Both the position numbers and the translations under genes were made by a program. The notes below the pieces were generated by a model. The model was not told the origin of the DNA, ran no database searches, and was given only the letters and a program-made list of their open reading frames with translations. A stretch of DNA of 64,000 nucleotides from Eulemur rufifrons (Eukaryota; Chordata; Mammalia; Primates; Lemuridae), in contig NC_090984.1 of the NCBI RefSeq assembly GCF_041146395.1, positions 84,951,114 through 85,015,113 of the forward strand, read 5' to 3'. Below, piece by piece: positions 35,225 to 47,800 of this stretch. Within the stretch, counting starts at the first letter, position 1. Each line of letters begins with the position of its first letter.

Positions 35225-35558
35225 GGCCGGGCGCGGTGGCTCACGCCTGTAATCCTAGCACTCTGGGAGGCCGAGGTGGGCGGATCGTTTGAGTTCAGGA
35301 GTTCGAGACCAGCCTGAGCAAGAGCGAGACTCCGTCTCTACTAAAAATAGAAAGAAATTATATGGACAGCTAAAAATATATATAGAAAAAATTAGCCGGG
35401 CATGGTGGTGCATGCCTGTAGTCCCAGCTACTTGGGAGGCAGAGGCAGGAGGATCGCTTGAGCCCGGGAGTTTGAGGTTGCTATGAGCTAGGCTGATGCC
35501 ACGGCACTCACTCTAGCCTGGGCAACAGAGTGAGACTCTGTCTCAAAAAAAAAAAAAA
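35225..35558 (+). mobile_element. Lemur-type dimeric Alu
   Basis: A full-length forward Alu with an 11-bp target duplication 'aaaagttgggg' (35212-35222 and 35555-35565) and a 14-A tail. The linker 'aaaatagaaagaaattatat' plus 'ctaaaaatatatatagaaaa' and the right-monomer words 'gctatgagctaggctgatgc' and 'cacggcactcactctagcc' are the hallmark of lemur Alus. It is low in divergence and the youngest-looking Alu in the window. Confidence 0.96.
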
Positions 35559-35964
35559 GTTGGGGAAGCAGTGTGGGTGACTCCCCCAAATCTATAATGG
35601 AAAACCACCTCCAGGTGGCCTGCAGCATCTCTGTTCTGAGGACAGCCCTTTACGTGAACAACTGTTTACCAGGTGCTGAATGCTCGTCCTCTCAGAGGGC
35701 AGAATGTACGGGTGTGCAGGCTAGGGAACAGGAGTACATGACTGAATTCAGTGCTTTATCCACTCTGGGAAAAGACGTGTCGAGCAGGTGTTGAGATTGG
35801 CAGCCACCAGTCTCAACAAGAGCCAAGAGCAAGAGGGTAGAAGCCAGAGAAGGTGGTCAGGTTTGGCAGACAGAAGTGACTCTCAGACACAAGGACACTC
35901 AGGGTTTTTCTGCTGCAGCCACACAGGTGGGAACTCTCACCTGAGGTTCTTCGATCACGCCTCT

Positions 35965-36060
35965 GGCAGGTGTTTTCATCCCTAAGTTATAGATGGAAAA
36001 CCCCAGCATAGTTAAGTTAGGTGACCTATTCATCCCAGAGATCAATGGCAGATTGAAGTG
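35965..36060 (-). mobile_element. MIR fragment
   Basis: The reversed MIR core is seen in 'tttcatccctaagttataga', 'tggaaaaccccagcatagtt' and 'aagttaggtgacctattcat', ending with 'aatggcagattgaagtg'. Short and diverged. Confidence 0.45.
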
Positions 36061-37965
36061 CTACCTGTGGATATTCTCCATTTAGTGAGAGATCTGACAG
36101 GGGTGGGGATCCACAAGGAGCTGAGGTGGAGGCTTTGCCCTTTCTCTTGTTTCACATAAAACGGTGTAGAATTATTGCACTTATTGACAGAGACCCCTAC
36201 CACACGGGACACTTATTGATATCCTGCGTGCCTCACAAATGGGTGGGTCCTTGCAACCATGCTCAGCTCCTTGGGCACAGGGGGTGGGGCTGCTGACCAC
36301 CCTGTGATTCCTGGGCAGTCTTCACACCCCTCACTGTCCCCCAGGGGGGTCTTGGACACAAAAGGGGATGCCCTGCGAAGTTCTGCCAGGGTTTCCTGTG
36401 CTGCGGGGCCTGCTCCCTACACTGGGCAGCAAACCAAAGGTCACAGACTGCAGCCTTTGTTGCTCAGTGGAAGGCCCAGACCACGGGGGTCTGAGTTAAT
36501 TAATCACACTGGGAAAACTACTCCATTGAAGTTGGACGTAGCAGGATGAGAGAAGTGACTGACCTGATTAAGAACGGGGCTTCACTGACGAGCTAAGCTG
36601 CCTCAAATCCTTCGTGGAAGTAGACAGGATGTAAATAATAAATCATAAATAAATAAAACTCAGGAGCTAAATAAAGGTCCTTTAAATATACCCTCCTTCA
36701 CAGCTGCAAATGTTTCAAGGTGGAATTCGCCAGTATGTACTTGACATTGAGACTGGATCCAGCCTCAGATATTTTCCATCCGCATATTTTATCCAAGCCC
36801 TCCAAAGCGAGTAGCAACCATGAGCAAAATGATGGACTGAGGTCTAAAGCACTGAGCCCAGGCAACGGAGCTGATTTTTCAACCCAGCCAGAACTTTAGG
36901 GATTAAAGGTTTTCAGTCAAAAGATCTTAAGACATGACACGAACCTCTACACTATGTGAAGCACTAGGACCATGAGATAAGTATGTATTCTGCCTTTTAG
37001 TTTTTCTCTGTTTAGCATGGCCACTTTTTCTTTCTGTCCTGTTTATGGTGGTGTTACTGTACTTTATGAGAAGGTTTACCCACTAGTCTGTAAGATAAAA
37101 ATTGAGCAGACAAAATTACTCCTTAAACCCCTAGAAAGGCATCAGGTTAGAGACCAACCTACAGTCCTTCCAGAGGTCCAACCTGGTCCCTTTTCCCTTT
37201 CCGCATTGGAATAGATCCTTAGCTATTTCTCTGGTTGAGCCTCAATTGACACAATGAACCTGTGCCGCCTCCTCCCTCTGAGTGAGCACACCCACCTCTG
37301 CCCATGGCACTGCCCTGCCCTCCCGTGAGTCCTGCCACCCATCCCATCGGCTCCACTGGGAGCTTGTCGAAAGCTGTGTGCTCCCAAACCTGTTTGTGCC
37401 GGTGGTACTTGTTCTGTTTAAGACATGTAACTAAATAAATAGCAGATGAAATATGAGTGTGAAAAGGAGAGCTGTTTCTGTGAAAATTACATTGTTGCCT
37501 TGGAAAGAGTTGTTAATGATGAATTTGCTAAAAAAAAAAAAAATTGAGGCCAAATTATATACAAGATAACTCTAAAAGATTGAGGACAAAAATCATAAGA
37601 ATTCTAATCAGATTGCCTTTCAGCTGCCTTTGGGTTTTTTTCTCTTTAAAAAAATGAACCTGAAAATCATAGCAAATTTCCTTCTTTATACAGGAAAGAC
37701 ACTTGGGAATTCCAGACAGTGGACCCATCTTCAAAAACAAGGCATTGCTCCTGTACAAAGTTTGTGTTTGAGTGTACATCCATATTTTGGACTAGAGATT
37801 TCTTTGGTAGTGGTGGTGGCCGGCCATGCTGTATAACACATACATGTCTACTGAGCATGTCAAGATGCGTAATTATTCTATGGAACTTACAAGAGAACTA
37901 AACCAGGCTGAGGAGAGAGCACACATCTCCCTTATCATGTTCATGGGGAACCCGTGCTAATTGAG
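36061..37965. other. Unique sequence
   Basis: No transposon or gene recognised. It includes a short A/T-rich 'aataaataaat' run near 36640 and a 13-A run near 37531. Small open frames have no domain. Confidence 0.5.
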
Positions 37966-37969
37966 GGAA

Positions 37970-38115
37970 ACTCCCTCCTCCCCCACTCCTTCCTTGCACT
38001 CTCCCCTCTCCTTCCCCTCCTCCCCCACTCCTTCCTTGCACCCTCCCCTCTCCTCCCCCTCCTCTCCCCCCCCCCCCGTCCTCCCCACCTTTCTTTCTTT
38101 CCTTCTCTCTCCAAA
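37970..38115. repeat. Polypyrimidine tract with 42-bp tandem repeat
   Basis: About 145 bases are almost pure C and T on the plus strand. The unit starting 'ccccactccttccttgca' recurs with a 42-bp period (37981 and 38023), about 2.4 units, followed by a run of 12 C and a 'tttctttctttcc' tail. It opens spurious glycine/glutamate-rich and serine/proline-rich frames on both strands. Such homopurine-homopyrimidine tracts can form triplex (H-DNA). Confidence 0.88.
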
Positions 38116-39790
38116 AAGCAATGTAGTTGAGTTCAGAGAACTGAAATGCTCCTGTGATCTGACTCTGAAATAAACAAGGGAGAAACATTTGAATAGATTG
38201 TATTTCAAAATACTTGTTCCATGAAAGACATGATCTTTAGCTTTAAAATGTTTTAAATATGTATGTATATATATGTTTAATTATGTGAACCCAAAACACA
38301 CACTCACACACACATGGAATTCCTTAAAAGAATAAGCTTTGATTTTTGAAAATGTGACTTACATTAGATAGTTCAGGAATATACCTATTTCTCATGAAGT
38401 GAGATCAGAATGTAGTGAAAGGAATCGTATTTGAAGTGTCCTAAAATCCATTGTGTTTTAGGTTGTGTTCTATTCTCTTTGGTCTAAAAACATTTTGGAA
38501 AGACCTTTCTCTATTCCTGTGCCATGTCTGTACTCTATCAGAGTACAAACAACTGCAGGGAAAAATGCGAGAATGCCTGTAGATACTGGAACAGGTTAAC
38601 AGAGGTATTTGAGAACTCTCAGGAAGAATAATATTTTATAGTGAGGTGGTTGTTATCTTTAACAATAAAAGCCATATGCATGTGCTATAATTTCTGCTAA
38701 CGTGGAATGCTTAAAATCATAAAACAGGTATGGTTATTGGATTCCTTCTCACCCAGGGAATGCAAGATCCCAAAGATAAGTGTGTCAGAACATGAACTTC
38801 GTGGGAAAGCATGAATCCACCCACTTCCAACAAACAAGAGACTGTCCTTCACTTCAGTAATAGCTCTTAGGGGTTTAATTTGGATAGATTGTGAGGTGTT
38901 TTATTCTAGAGCATAAACCAGATGCTTCTCTCAAGTTAATGGAGAACAACTGAAGGCTGCCTGATTAACTAGAAAAGAAATGTTCCTCTCTGCAGTCCTG
39001 GACAATACCACAGTTTAATGGCATTTCACTTGAGTGGACTTTTAAGATGGATAGATTTGTCTTCTGCCTCTCAGGGTGTAGGTCCAAATCTGGAGCAGAT
39101 GGTGGAAAAGATGGATGGCCACAGAGATCTCCAGGTGAAACTGGTTGAATTTCCTCAATCCTCATTAATTCCTGATTGGTCACCATCCATCTCCATCTTC
39201 TCTAGCCCTCTCTAAGTGAACCCAGTTTTCTGAGGATTTTCTGGGTCTGGAATAACCAAAATTTGCTGACTAAACTCAGAATACATTGAAAAAACTATTT
39301 GCCTAATGTTTCAGGCTTTTGGAAGAAGGGGGCTTGTCTCAATCTGAAATCCTGTTTTCCTTAACGTTTAGTAATAGTGGACTTTCTGTTCTGGTAATAA
39401 GGAAACACAAATGGGCAGCGTGTGAACCCCAGAGCTCAGGGAGACAAATTGTTTCCATTGTTGTTCAGGTAAAATCTAGTAAAAGAGAGACTTACTGGTT
39501 CTTAGATTGTCTGGTGAGAGACCCTAAGCCATCCATGACCAAGTCAGACTGACAGTTAAGGGTCACCCCAGCTATGGAACGAGGCATAAGAAGAAGCAGA
39601 TGATTGTGGGGAAACCCCAGGAGTGTTCTGGGCCACTGAGGTGAAGGGGGGTCCCCAAGACCATTGGAAGGAGGGACCCACGGGAAGTACTAGGTTCAGC
39701 GATGCCATGTAGGTTTAGCAACACCTGTATGGGCTTCTTGGTCAGTGGCCCGATATTCTCATTTACTTCCACATAAGGGCAGGCTCGGTG
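38116..39790. other. Unique sequence
   Basis: No transposon or gene recognised. A small AT/CA-rich patch lies at about 38255-38315 ('tatgtatatatatg', then 'acacacactcacacac'). Confidence 0.5.
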
Positions 39791-39792
39791 AC

Positions 39793-39998
39793 ATATGGTT
39801 GTCCTTTGGTGTCTGCGGGGGGACTGGTTCCAGAATCCCCAGAGATACCAGAAGTCCCAAGTATAAGAAAAGTAGGCTCTCTGTATATGTGGGTTTTGCA
39901 TCCCACAAATAGTGTATTTTCAGTCCTCCTCTGGTTGGAAGAAAAAATCGTGTAAATGGACCTGCACAGTTCAAACCCTTGTTGTTCAAGAGTCCTCA
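39793..39998 (+). mobile_element. Tigger-derived MER2-like MITE
   Basis: It contains 'ggttgtcctttggtgtctgc', 'ggggggactggttccagaat', 'ccccagagataccagaagtc', 'atgtgggttttgcatcccac' and 'tggacctgcacagttcaaac', closing with 'ccttgttgttcaagagtcct'. The 5' terminus and the 'ggttccag(g/a)a(c/t)cccc' phrase are characteristic of the TcMar-Tigger family (MER2-type). It is short and non-coding. Confidence 0.72.
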
Positions 39999-39999
39999 G

Positions 40000-40685
40000 T
40001 AATTGTTTTTTTGGTATACTGGACACTCTGCTGCTAACCGATTTGTATTATTGTTTTTATTGTAATTATATTAGTCCTCATTCTGAGCCAGATGCTGCCA
40101 GTTTATAAATAGCATGTATTGTCAGAGACACTTAACTAAGAAGACAAATGGTTCCCACTTAAGAGGAGAATTTATGTGTGATTGACAGTGAACATTAACC
40201 TTTAGGTTGCCATAGGTCCACAGACATATATGTGCCCCCACATGTTGGAGGAATGGTACCTGCCAGCAGACTAAAAACTGGCAAATCATGGCAGCTAAGA
40301 CCCTGGAAGAAAATGCCCAGGGAGGTATGCTTCTAGTTTTAAGAATACTTAAGTAAGTGCTTCATTCTTGACAGTCCTTTTCTTCACTTGGGCAGAATGA
40401 CAATATTTTACTAGCTAACCAAGAGATAAATCAAGATTTAAACCAACTTCTCACCTTTCATGCAAGGCCTAACCTCAATAGTTATTAAAAATAAATGGGA
40501 TTTAAATAGATGTGGAAGTACCTATTTTATTTCCCATTTCACGCTTTTGTGTTTTGCGGAGCAGTCTCAGATCAGCTTGTGAAGACTGGTTGTGGGGTGG
40601 GGAACAGCCCTGAGAGACAGCTGGGAGGGGAACAGGTTCTCAAGCGTGAGACAAAGTCCTCAGCAATGGGTTCAGCTGTTACCAG
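40000..40685. other. Unique sequence
   Basis: No transposon or exon recognised. Confidence 0.5.
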
Positions 40686-40689
40686 CTTG

Positions 40690-40765
40690 CCAAGTGATCT
40701 CAGCCCAATTTCCTCATCTTGAAAATAGAAATCATAACGCTTACTGTCGTTTTATGAGACGCAGT
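40690..40765 (+). mobile_element. MIR core fragment
   Basis: Forward core: 'gtgatctcagcccaatttcc', 'tcatcttgaaaatagaaatc', 'ataacgcttactgtcgtttt', 'atgagacgcagtgg'. Only this part is left. Confidence 0.5.
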
Positions 40766-40769
40766 GGTA

Positions 40770-41380
40770 TCTGTGATCAGTACTATTGGTGGCTTTGGGC
40801 TGAGAATTTGAGGGTATAACCTTTCTTCCTCAGGGGACTCTGTGTTTGGAGGTCAAGGCTCTATACCCAGGGAGGGCATTGGCTTTGTTCTTTCCCTTGC
40901 CTATGCCTTCGTGAGACACGGTGACCAGGACGGGCAGCCGCAGTGTCCGCTTACCCTGGGCCATCTGATTGAAGAGCCGTGCAGAGGTGAATGCCATTGT
41001 TCCATCATGCTGTCCATCTGGGGTCACCAGCTCTCTCTGTTGTCTTCTCCCTGCCCCCCAGGGCCGGTGACTTGGCCCCCCTCTCTCTTGCTGTCACGTG
41101 CTATTTGTGTCACCAATAACTGCCTCCCAGGTGACTAGTCATTCTTTAATCACAACTTTTCTCACATCCACGACTTTATTTTCTAGGTCACGTTTACTGA
41201 GTCCTTAACATGCATCACACACTGTCCTTACACTTGGCTGGTGTTCTGCTCTTAAATGGAGAGAACGTGGATTCGCGGCAGCAGGAGTGCCCAGACTGGA
41301 CAGCTGTCCCCTGGCGGGCCTGCCTCCCTCCCAAGCCTGAGGACTCTGCCTCTCACACTCTGCTTCTCATGCCTTGCTGG
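40770..41380. other. Unique sequence
   Basis: No clear repeat or gene. Overlapping open frames up to 98 codons are present on the plus strand without a domain. The words near 41185-41250 faintly resemble a reversed L2 terminus, too weakly for a call. Confidence 0.45.
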
Positions 41381-41384
41381 TGCA

Positions 41385-41725
41385 GTTGTCTTCCAACTGT
41401 TCCTCCACCCCGGCCCTCCTGCAGGCCACCACCAGATTTATCTCCCCATCCTGCCATCCTGATAGTATTTCCGCCTCAGAAACCACCAATTGTTTTGTTG
41501 TACGCCAGCCCTCCGCAAGCTGACCTTGTGTTTTTTCTTCCTCCTGTTTTCCCCTAACCAGTTCCCAGATACAGCCAACTGTTCTGGTTGCTAGTTCCTG
41601 CACACAGCTGTGCCTTTGCACATTATCTTTCCTTCCCTTGAAACAGCCTCTTTGCACCTCCGTCTCCCAACCTCCAAGCCCTCCCTCAGGGCCGAGCACA
41701 CATTCTGTGCCTGGGATGCCCTCTG
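41385..41725 (+). mobile_element. L2 LINE fragment
   Basis: Forward L2, seen in 'accaccagatttatctcccc', 'gctgtgcctttgcacattat', 'cagggccgagcacacattct' and 'gtgcctgggatgccctctga', which correspond to the end of the L2 open frame and early 3' UTR. A forward L2 terminus at 41955 may be the same element. Confidence 0.5.
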
Positions 41726-41839
41726 AGACTGGCCCATCGCAGAGTTTTGGGGGTACCTGCTGTCTAGTCACTCAGATGGCATGGGATGTGAGGCCTGCCA
41801 GTGAACTGGTTTTCTATTTGTCAAGATCCCCTACAAGGA

Positions 41840-41935
41840 TCTTGGAGTTCACAGGTGAGAAAGCCACAGAGGGGTTAGTGACAGTACTTGGACCAGAGTC
41901 TAGTTTCCCCAAATCCCAGACCAGTGACTTTTTTT
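41840..41935 (-). mobile_element. MIR fragment
   Basis: Reverse MIR core: 'ttcacaggtgagaaagccac', 'agaggggttagtgacagtac', 'ttggaccagagtctag'. It lies between two L2 pieces and could be inserted in one L2. Confidence 0.5.
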
Positions 41936-41954
41936 TCCACTAAAACTTTTTCTC

Positions 41955-42050
41955 TCTGTCCTCCTTGGAGGTCCAGGACAGTGTCCTGTCTGTATTTGTT
42001 TGTATTAGCATCTAGTGGATATTCAGTAAATATTTGTGGAAAGAAAGGAA
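41955..42050 (+). mobile_element. L2 3' end
   Basis: 'ccttggaggtccaggacagt' followed by 'gtcctgtctgtatttgtttg', 'catctagtggatattcagta' and 'aatatttgtggaaagaaag' is the forward L2 terminus. Confidence 0.7.
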
Positions 42051-42074
42051 AAGAAAGAAGATAGGAAGGAAAAA

Positions 42075-42310
42075 GTAATAATAATAACAGCTATCTCTTA
42101 TGTGGCACTTACTGTTTTAATTTAATCCCCCTTCTAGTTTACTCCCTATGACATCCTTATGAGATAGATACTGTTGTTATCCTCCTTATCTTATAGATGA
42201 GTGGACTGGGGCAAGAGAGGTTAAGCGATCTGCCCAAGGTCAGAAAACTGGTGAGTGACAGAGTCGGGGTGTGAACCCTGGGAGTCTGGCTCCCCCGAGT
42301 CCCACTTTAG
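42075..42310 (-). mobile_element. MIR SINE, near full length
   Basis: Reverse MIR: 'aataacagctatctcttatg', 'tccctatgacatccttatga', 'gatagatactgttgttatcc', 'cttatagatgagtggactgg', 'gagaggttaagcgatctgcc', 'caaggtcagaaaactggtga', 'gtgaaccctgggagtctggc'. Clearly recognisable over its whole length. Confidence 0.9.
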
Positions 42311-42319
42311 GGTCGAGAA

Positions 42320-43645
42320 GGAAGGACAGACAGGGAACAGGTGTACAGAACAGAGGCTCAACCTCTAATCAGCACCTAAGGCCATAGAGCAGAGGACAGT
42401 TAGATTAGGCCACCATGTTTTGTCTTCTTTTAATTTAAATTGAGGAGAAATGTCACTTCTAAGCCACCTGTGGGAAGCAGGGGCGGCGGCAATGCCAAGT
42501 CCATGGTGGCTGCCTGGATTACCCTTAGAAGGGGGTGGCCGTGAAGCTCCCTGTGTGTTTCACCCACGTTTTCTCCCTTACATCCCATTTGTTATAGGAG
42601 ACTTAGCTAAGGGACTGTTAAGCTACTAACGTGTCACCTGGAGTCCTTAGACAAGGGGGAGGCTGCTGCCATCCTCCTCGGAGCCCCCTCTGGGATATGG
42701 GCTTTCCGTGGAACTCCTGCGTAAAGAAACAAATCTCAGGCTCGACATCCCCATGAGTAGAAATGTGTACCAGACACGTCGAGTTTGGCCGCAACAAGCT
42801 GATAAAGAATGTTTAAGGAGGGCTTTATCTGTAGGAGCAGCACTCCTTTCTGTAGTCCACTGTTCATGTTGGATTTTCTGCTTACAATTAGCACCTCTTT
42901 TCTCTCTCACACCGAAAAGTCTGTCTTAGGCATATTGGGAGCTTTAGAGCATGGTAGGGAAAGTGGCCTCTCGCTTAGTAGCATGGAAAGATGATGTTGC
43001 CAGTGTAGGAACACTTTGCACCGAGAATCCTAGAGTGAGTAGGATAATATTCCAGATCCGATGAATCAGAGCTGAATCATGTTTAAGTGTGCGTGTGCAT
43101 TTTGAGGGATTCCCTTCTGACCCCCCTGGGGTGAAAAGCCTCGCTTTTTCTGTGTAAAGAGAAGACATTGTTTTACACCCAGACCAGTAAAATGTTTTTG
43201 TGGCCACGTTGTGAACGCACTGAGTGTTTGTTGTGGCCCAACCAAGACAACTTTATAGATTAATGAAAAGTGATTTATTCTTTCTTCTGAACAGAACATT
43301 TAGTTCTCTCTCTGCCTGTTTGACTACAAGCAAGTCCGTCTGGCCCCATCCCTCGTTCCCCACCCCCATCTGCACCACCCTCTTGTAAATCTCTTGGTAC
43401 GTTTTTGTGATCGCCGTCCAGTCTGTTCCTAGTCATTAAGGACTCTCTGAACTATGCGAAAGTAGGTTACTGTTCATTTGGTTTCTTGGAAGAAATGTGT
43501 GTGTGTGAGGGTAGCTTTTCACTTAAAAGACCAAACCACAGAAAGAGTTCAGGAAGTGGAGAGTGAATGGGCCCAGGTGACTTGCGTTTCTGAGCTCCTG
43601 CGGGGCTGAGAAAGGCATTGCTGGGTGGTGGATGGAGCCAGACTG
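42320..43645. other. Unique sequence
   Basis: No gene or repeat recognised. A short CpG-bearing patch lies at 42478-42545. Small frames on both strands have no domain. Confidence 0.5.
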
Positions 43646-43649
43646 ACTC

Positions 43650-43772
43650 CGGGTGAAGCAGAACTGGGTTCAAGCCTCAGTGCTGTGTTTTACCAGCTTA
43701 TGACCTTGGCCAAATGGCTGAACCTTTCTGAATCACAGTTCCCATCTGTAAAATAAGGATGAAGGGATGAAA
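43650..43772 (+). mobile_element. MIR SINE fragment
   Basis: Forward MIR: 'gaactgggttcaagcctcag', 'gcttatgaccttggccaaat', 'ggctgaacctttctgaatca', 'cccatctgtaaaataaggat'. Confidence 0.8.
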
Positions 43773-43864
43773 ACAAAGAATGAAGTGTTCTTCCCTCCAG
43801 TGGGGGATCCCTTAGTTGAGTGGATTTCTTTTCTCTTCCTCATTTCCTTCCTGCATCCCACAGA

Positions 43865-44545
43865 TACGGACAGGCACCCACTGAGCATGTGCAGAGCATG
43901 TGGGGGACCAAAGTTGAATCAGGCCTGGATTCTGTCCTCAGGAGCCTACCATCTACCAGGGAAGATGAAATGCCTAGAATTGTCTAAAAAGTTAGGTGGA
44001 ACATGGTGAGACCATAAGAGAGATACCACTAAAGGGCTATAGAACTTAGAGGGGAAAAGAAATTAATTTTAGTGGGAGCTGGGACATGCAGATTTTGTGG
44101 AAGAGGTAGCTTAGCATCATTATTATTAAGAACACAGATTCTGGGTTTGAACCCTGGCTTTGCTACTTACTTGTTATGGCTTCTTGAGCAAGCTGGGTCA
44201 CACCTCCATCCTCCTGCTTTCTCATCTTTAAATTGGGGATAATAATGGCACCTAAGGTTGTTGTAAGGATTAAGTGAGATATGGAAGGTGCCTAGAACAG
44301 CACCTGGCACCTTGTGAGTTGGTGATGGTTAAATGAACTGACCACAGAATCGGTGTGGATTTACCCTTCAAGTAGAGGTGGGCGATATTCTTCCAGATGG
44401 AGGCATGAGCGGAGGCAGAATCTGGACTGAGACGTAGGGTTGGGGAAGGTGAGAGGTAGGAGAGGGCAGCTTGGGACAAGCTGGGTGGATCCTGGGTGTC
44501 GGGCCTAGAATCTTGGACTTTACTGAAAATGTGAAATGAACTCAG
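43865..44545 (-). mobile_element. L2 LINE fragments flanking a MIR
   Basis: The left part has 'cactgagcatgtgcagagca' and 'ggcctggattctgtcctcag' followed by 'gagcctaccatctacc', like the reversed L2 terminus. The right part has 'ggcctagaatcttggacttt', like a later block of reversed L2. A forward MIR lies between. This suggests one L2 interrupted by a MIR, but both parts are diverged. Confidence 0.45.
44110..44335 (+). mobile_element. MIR SINE, near full length
   Basis: Forward MIR: 'ttaagaacacagattctggg', 'tttgaaccctggctttgcta', 'cttacttgttatggcttctt', 'ctcatctttaaattggggat', 'aataatggcacctaaggttg', 'ttgtaaggattaagtgagat', 'cctagaacagcacctggcac'. Confidence 0.92.
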
Positions 44546-44781
44546 TCATTTAGAATTCTGCAGTCAATGTGTGTGAAGCCAGAATCTGAACCTGTCCCAG
44601 GGTAGGTTTCTACATATCAGTGCCAGTGAACGTGGCAGTGAACAAGTTGCCAGCAGACATGAAATCGAAGCTTGGATTATCAGGGCTCAACACGCAGGCT
44701 TGAATTGACACCTCAGGGAAGAGGTGCGGCAGAGCCCTAGCAGGAAGTTAAACTTGGGGCAAGAGGAGGGGAGGTGCTGCT

Positions 44782-44827
44782 GGGGCATTGGGGTGGGGTG
44801 GGGGGAGGGGCTGGAGTAGGGGTTGGG
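44782..44827 (+). other. G-quadruplex motif
   Basis: Six or more G-tracts of 3-6 bases are present. The core 44790-44810 has four tracts (4, 4, 6, 4) separated by single-base loops. No promoter is visible nearby. Confidence 0.75.
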
Positions 44828-44839
44828 TAGAGGAGAGAA

Positions 44840-47800
44840 AAATATCTCACCATTATCCCCATCTACTGTTTCCTTTTCAGATTATAGATTCTTTTTTCTT
44901 CACGGTACAGTCAGCTCTTCTGTTTTCATGTCTTATTTTTTTGAGCCTTGGTTGGGATGCATGTCAATCATTCTAATGCAGTTGTCTTTATTCCAAGAGC
45001 GGAGGATGCACTAGGGTGGAGGGGAGGTGGGGTGATTAAAACCGACCATAGGAAACTATTTTCAGTATCTGCCGATGTTGTGCCTCATCGTGATCTGGAA
45101 CCTGTCACTCTCTGCCGCCTCCTCTATGCATCGAGAGCTGGGATTCAGTAGGACTCCAGAGAGGGCTGACCGGAGTTCACGGGGCTCCTGAGAGGATGCC
45201 CTGTCATCTTGGGATTTGTTTTCTAATTAAAAATTGCAGAGTTTAAATACCAGGTTTGATCTGCCTTTAACTATGACTATGTAAAGGCTATCATTCAATT
45301 TTTAAAAATATCCAAGTTATTATGGGAGGATAATACTATTTTTTTAAGTGTTATGGGGATGTGGGGCAATTCCTAAACCACATGTAAGTCATTTAAAATT
45401 CTTTTTGGAACAAGGTAGCACATAAATAAGTCTCTATGTGTGCCAAATCAAGATCGATTACCATAAAATGTCTGTCTGTAACATGGGAACAGTAAAATGA
45501 TAAAGTGCAGCTATAAAGTAATTTGTTGCTCTGAAACCAGCTATGCGTCTTCCCAGGAAATAACTGAGAGTGAAATACCACCCAATTAACAGTTAGGAGA
45601 GGGTTCTTCTGGCCCCGGCTACATTTTGGGAGAGATCTTGAATGGTCTCCAGAGAGGTGCCGGGGGCCCTTTCATAAACGTTACCTTGCAGGTTTGGAAG
45701 GTGGGCAAGCACATGTGTAAGGCGTGGGAAGTATTTGCTGATTTGGGGCCTTAAAGGCCTTTTTCCATACTTCTCCAGTGGCTCTTTTTCAGAGCATAAC
45801 CTAAGCTTGGATCCCATTACTCATCTAGCCCATCCTTGCTGAAGAGTAGAGTTTGCCCCCAGCTGTCTGGGAGCCAAGTCTCCCCAGTTTCAAAGGAGCA
45901 GTACATGTTTGTCCAGAGGCAGAATCTGGCTCCTTCACACTCCAGCCTGAAGGGCCTGTTTAAAATATTATGTAAGAAAGAGTGAGGTCATATAAACAGT
46001 CATGGCTTCTACCTTGAACCAAAAGTCATCCTTATTTGGTGCTTCCAAAGTTAGAAAACAATACAGGCAATAGAAGCATTCTCAGGACCAGTGAAGAAAT
46101 AATGGCTGCCTTGTACTCAGCCGTGGGTTTTGTGACAGTGTCAGCAAAGCAGGCTGTCTGCTGCTTTTAGCACTTGAAGTTTGAACTGGATTCATTTAAT
46201 GTCTCAGCCGTTTAGAGGGAACACTCCGGAAGCCCACTGACTCCTCACCTGTTACCGGACGCCCAGGCAGCACTGGGGCAGAGCTCCACATCCTAGGCCC
46301 CGGGTCCTGGGGGAGGGGAAGGGGCAGCCCAGCCCCAGCAGCCACTGCACAAGGCCCTTCAGCAGCTGAGTCTAAGGAGAAAGAGCACAATCCGCTCCCA
46401 GTCATCACACTGGCTGAGCAGAAGGGAGATCAAATTTCGGTCTTCTGTCTGTGTAAACAGTAATGGCCATTAGTCTCAGACTTCAGACCTCAGCTCAGGG
46501 ATCTGGACTGCTTTCTTTTTCAGACTGTAACTCTGAAGGCCACTCTTCTGTATTTTCTGAAGCACCTGATGCCTCTATCTGAGCATGGAGCCTGCGCTCT
46601 GAGCCATAACATACAGTTTAGGGCACATACAGTTAAGGGGGGGGTGAAAATTCATTCACTTCTGCCCCCTGGAACCTAAATCCACGTTAGCATCCCACTT
46701 GAATCCAAGAAGGACTGCCAAAATATTAAAGTGTGGCGTTTTCCTTCTTTTCTATGGGAGGAAGACGTGTTTATGCAAAGGAGGCCTAGGTCCCTGCAGA
46801 GTCGGCAAGAAGCCTGGCAAGAGGTTTGTCTCATTTAAGAAGTAAATATATTCAGTGGCAGCAAAGATATTGCCAAGTAAGTTTATTCCATTTTTAGGGA
46901 GAGAAGTGCAGGAGTTTGCTGCTCCTTTAAGTTGCTTTTTGCCTGTAAATTTCTGCATGAGGTTCTCTAAAAAATTAAGACCGTAAAAGCAGCTTAGTTA
47001 GAACTTGACCTCTTCAGCATGCCCAGGAATTTGTGAAACAAAAGAGAAGGCAATGGATTATTGGTTCTGTTCTCTGAAGGCTCTCCTAACACTGAGTAGA
47101 TCCTGGCTTGGTTTCTACCATACAGGTGTTTAGTCTCTGCCAGCAGGAGGACACAGATGGAGTATACCTTTCTGCAGATGTCTTTAAATGTCAAAAACAA
47201 GAGATGAGAATCCATTGACATTCTTATCATTGTGCCAATGTAGTAGATGCTTTAGCATGGGTTTAGCCATGCCCCAAAGATACTCAAATAAGCCAGATAG
47301 GGAGAGATTTTAAAAGAAGGCAGATAATTCCCTACCATGGAGAAAAGCTTATTTTATGGCCAAGAAGTCACAGAACCTTTCCGAAATTTTTGCTTGAGGG
47401 CAAAACTTTAAACTTATTCCTTAGCCGTGCTTTAGGTCTGACTAAGCAATAGCGTAAGAATGTGAGAACCCACGTTTCAGCAGTGGAGAGCCTCAGAGTC
47501 TTTAGTTTCTTACTAAATGTGAGATTTAGGAACTCTGTGATTTAATCAAAATGATTGCTTCTGGTAGCAATTCAATAGCGTTGTCATATCAAATTAAGTT
47601 TTATCAAGTTTTGCCTGATAGGGATATTCACCAGCCTGGATACCAGTACAGTGTGTGCTCACTGCATTTATGAAAGTGAGGCTAGAGTCACCCTGCAATA
47701 TAAATGAGGTCACCTTAATTGGCCTGATTTTATACTCTGTGGCTGTGGGGACATCAGAGCGCCAGTGAACAGGTGAGTAGCCTGTTAGGAAGATCTCATG

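Noticed and set aside
37898..38208. Glycine/glutamate-rich and serine/proline-rich frames
   Set aside because: Explained entirely by the polypyrimidine 42-bp tandem repeat.
41185..41260. Reversed L2 terminus
   Set aside because: Only a faint similarity ('gtttactgagtccttaac'); too diverged to call.
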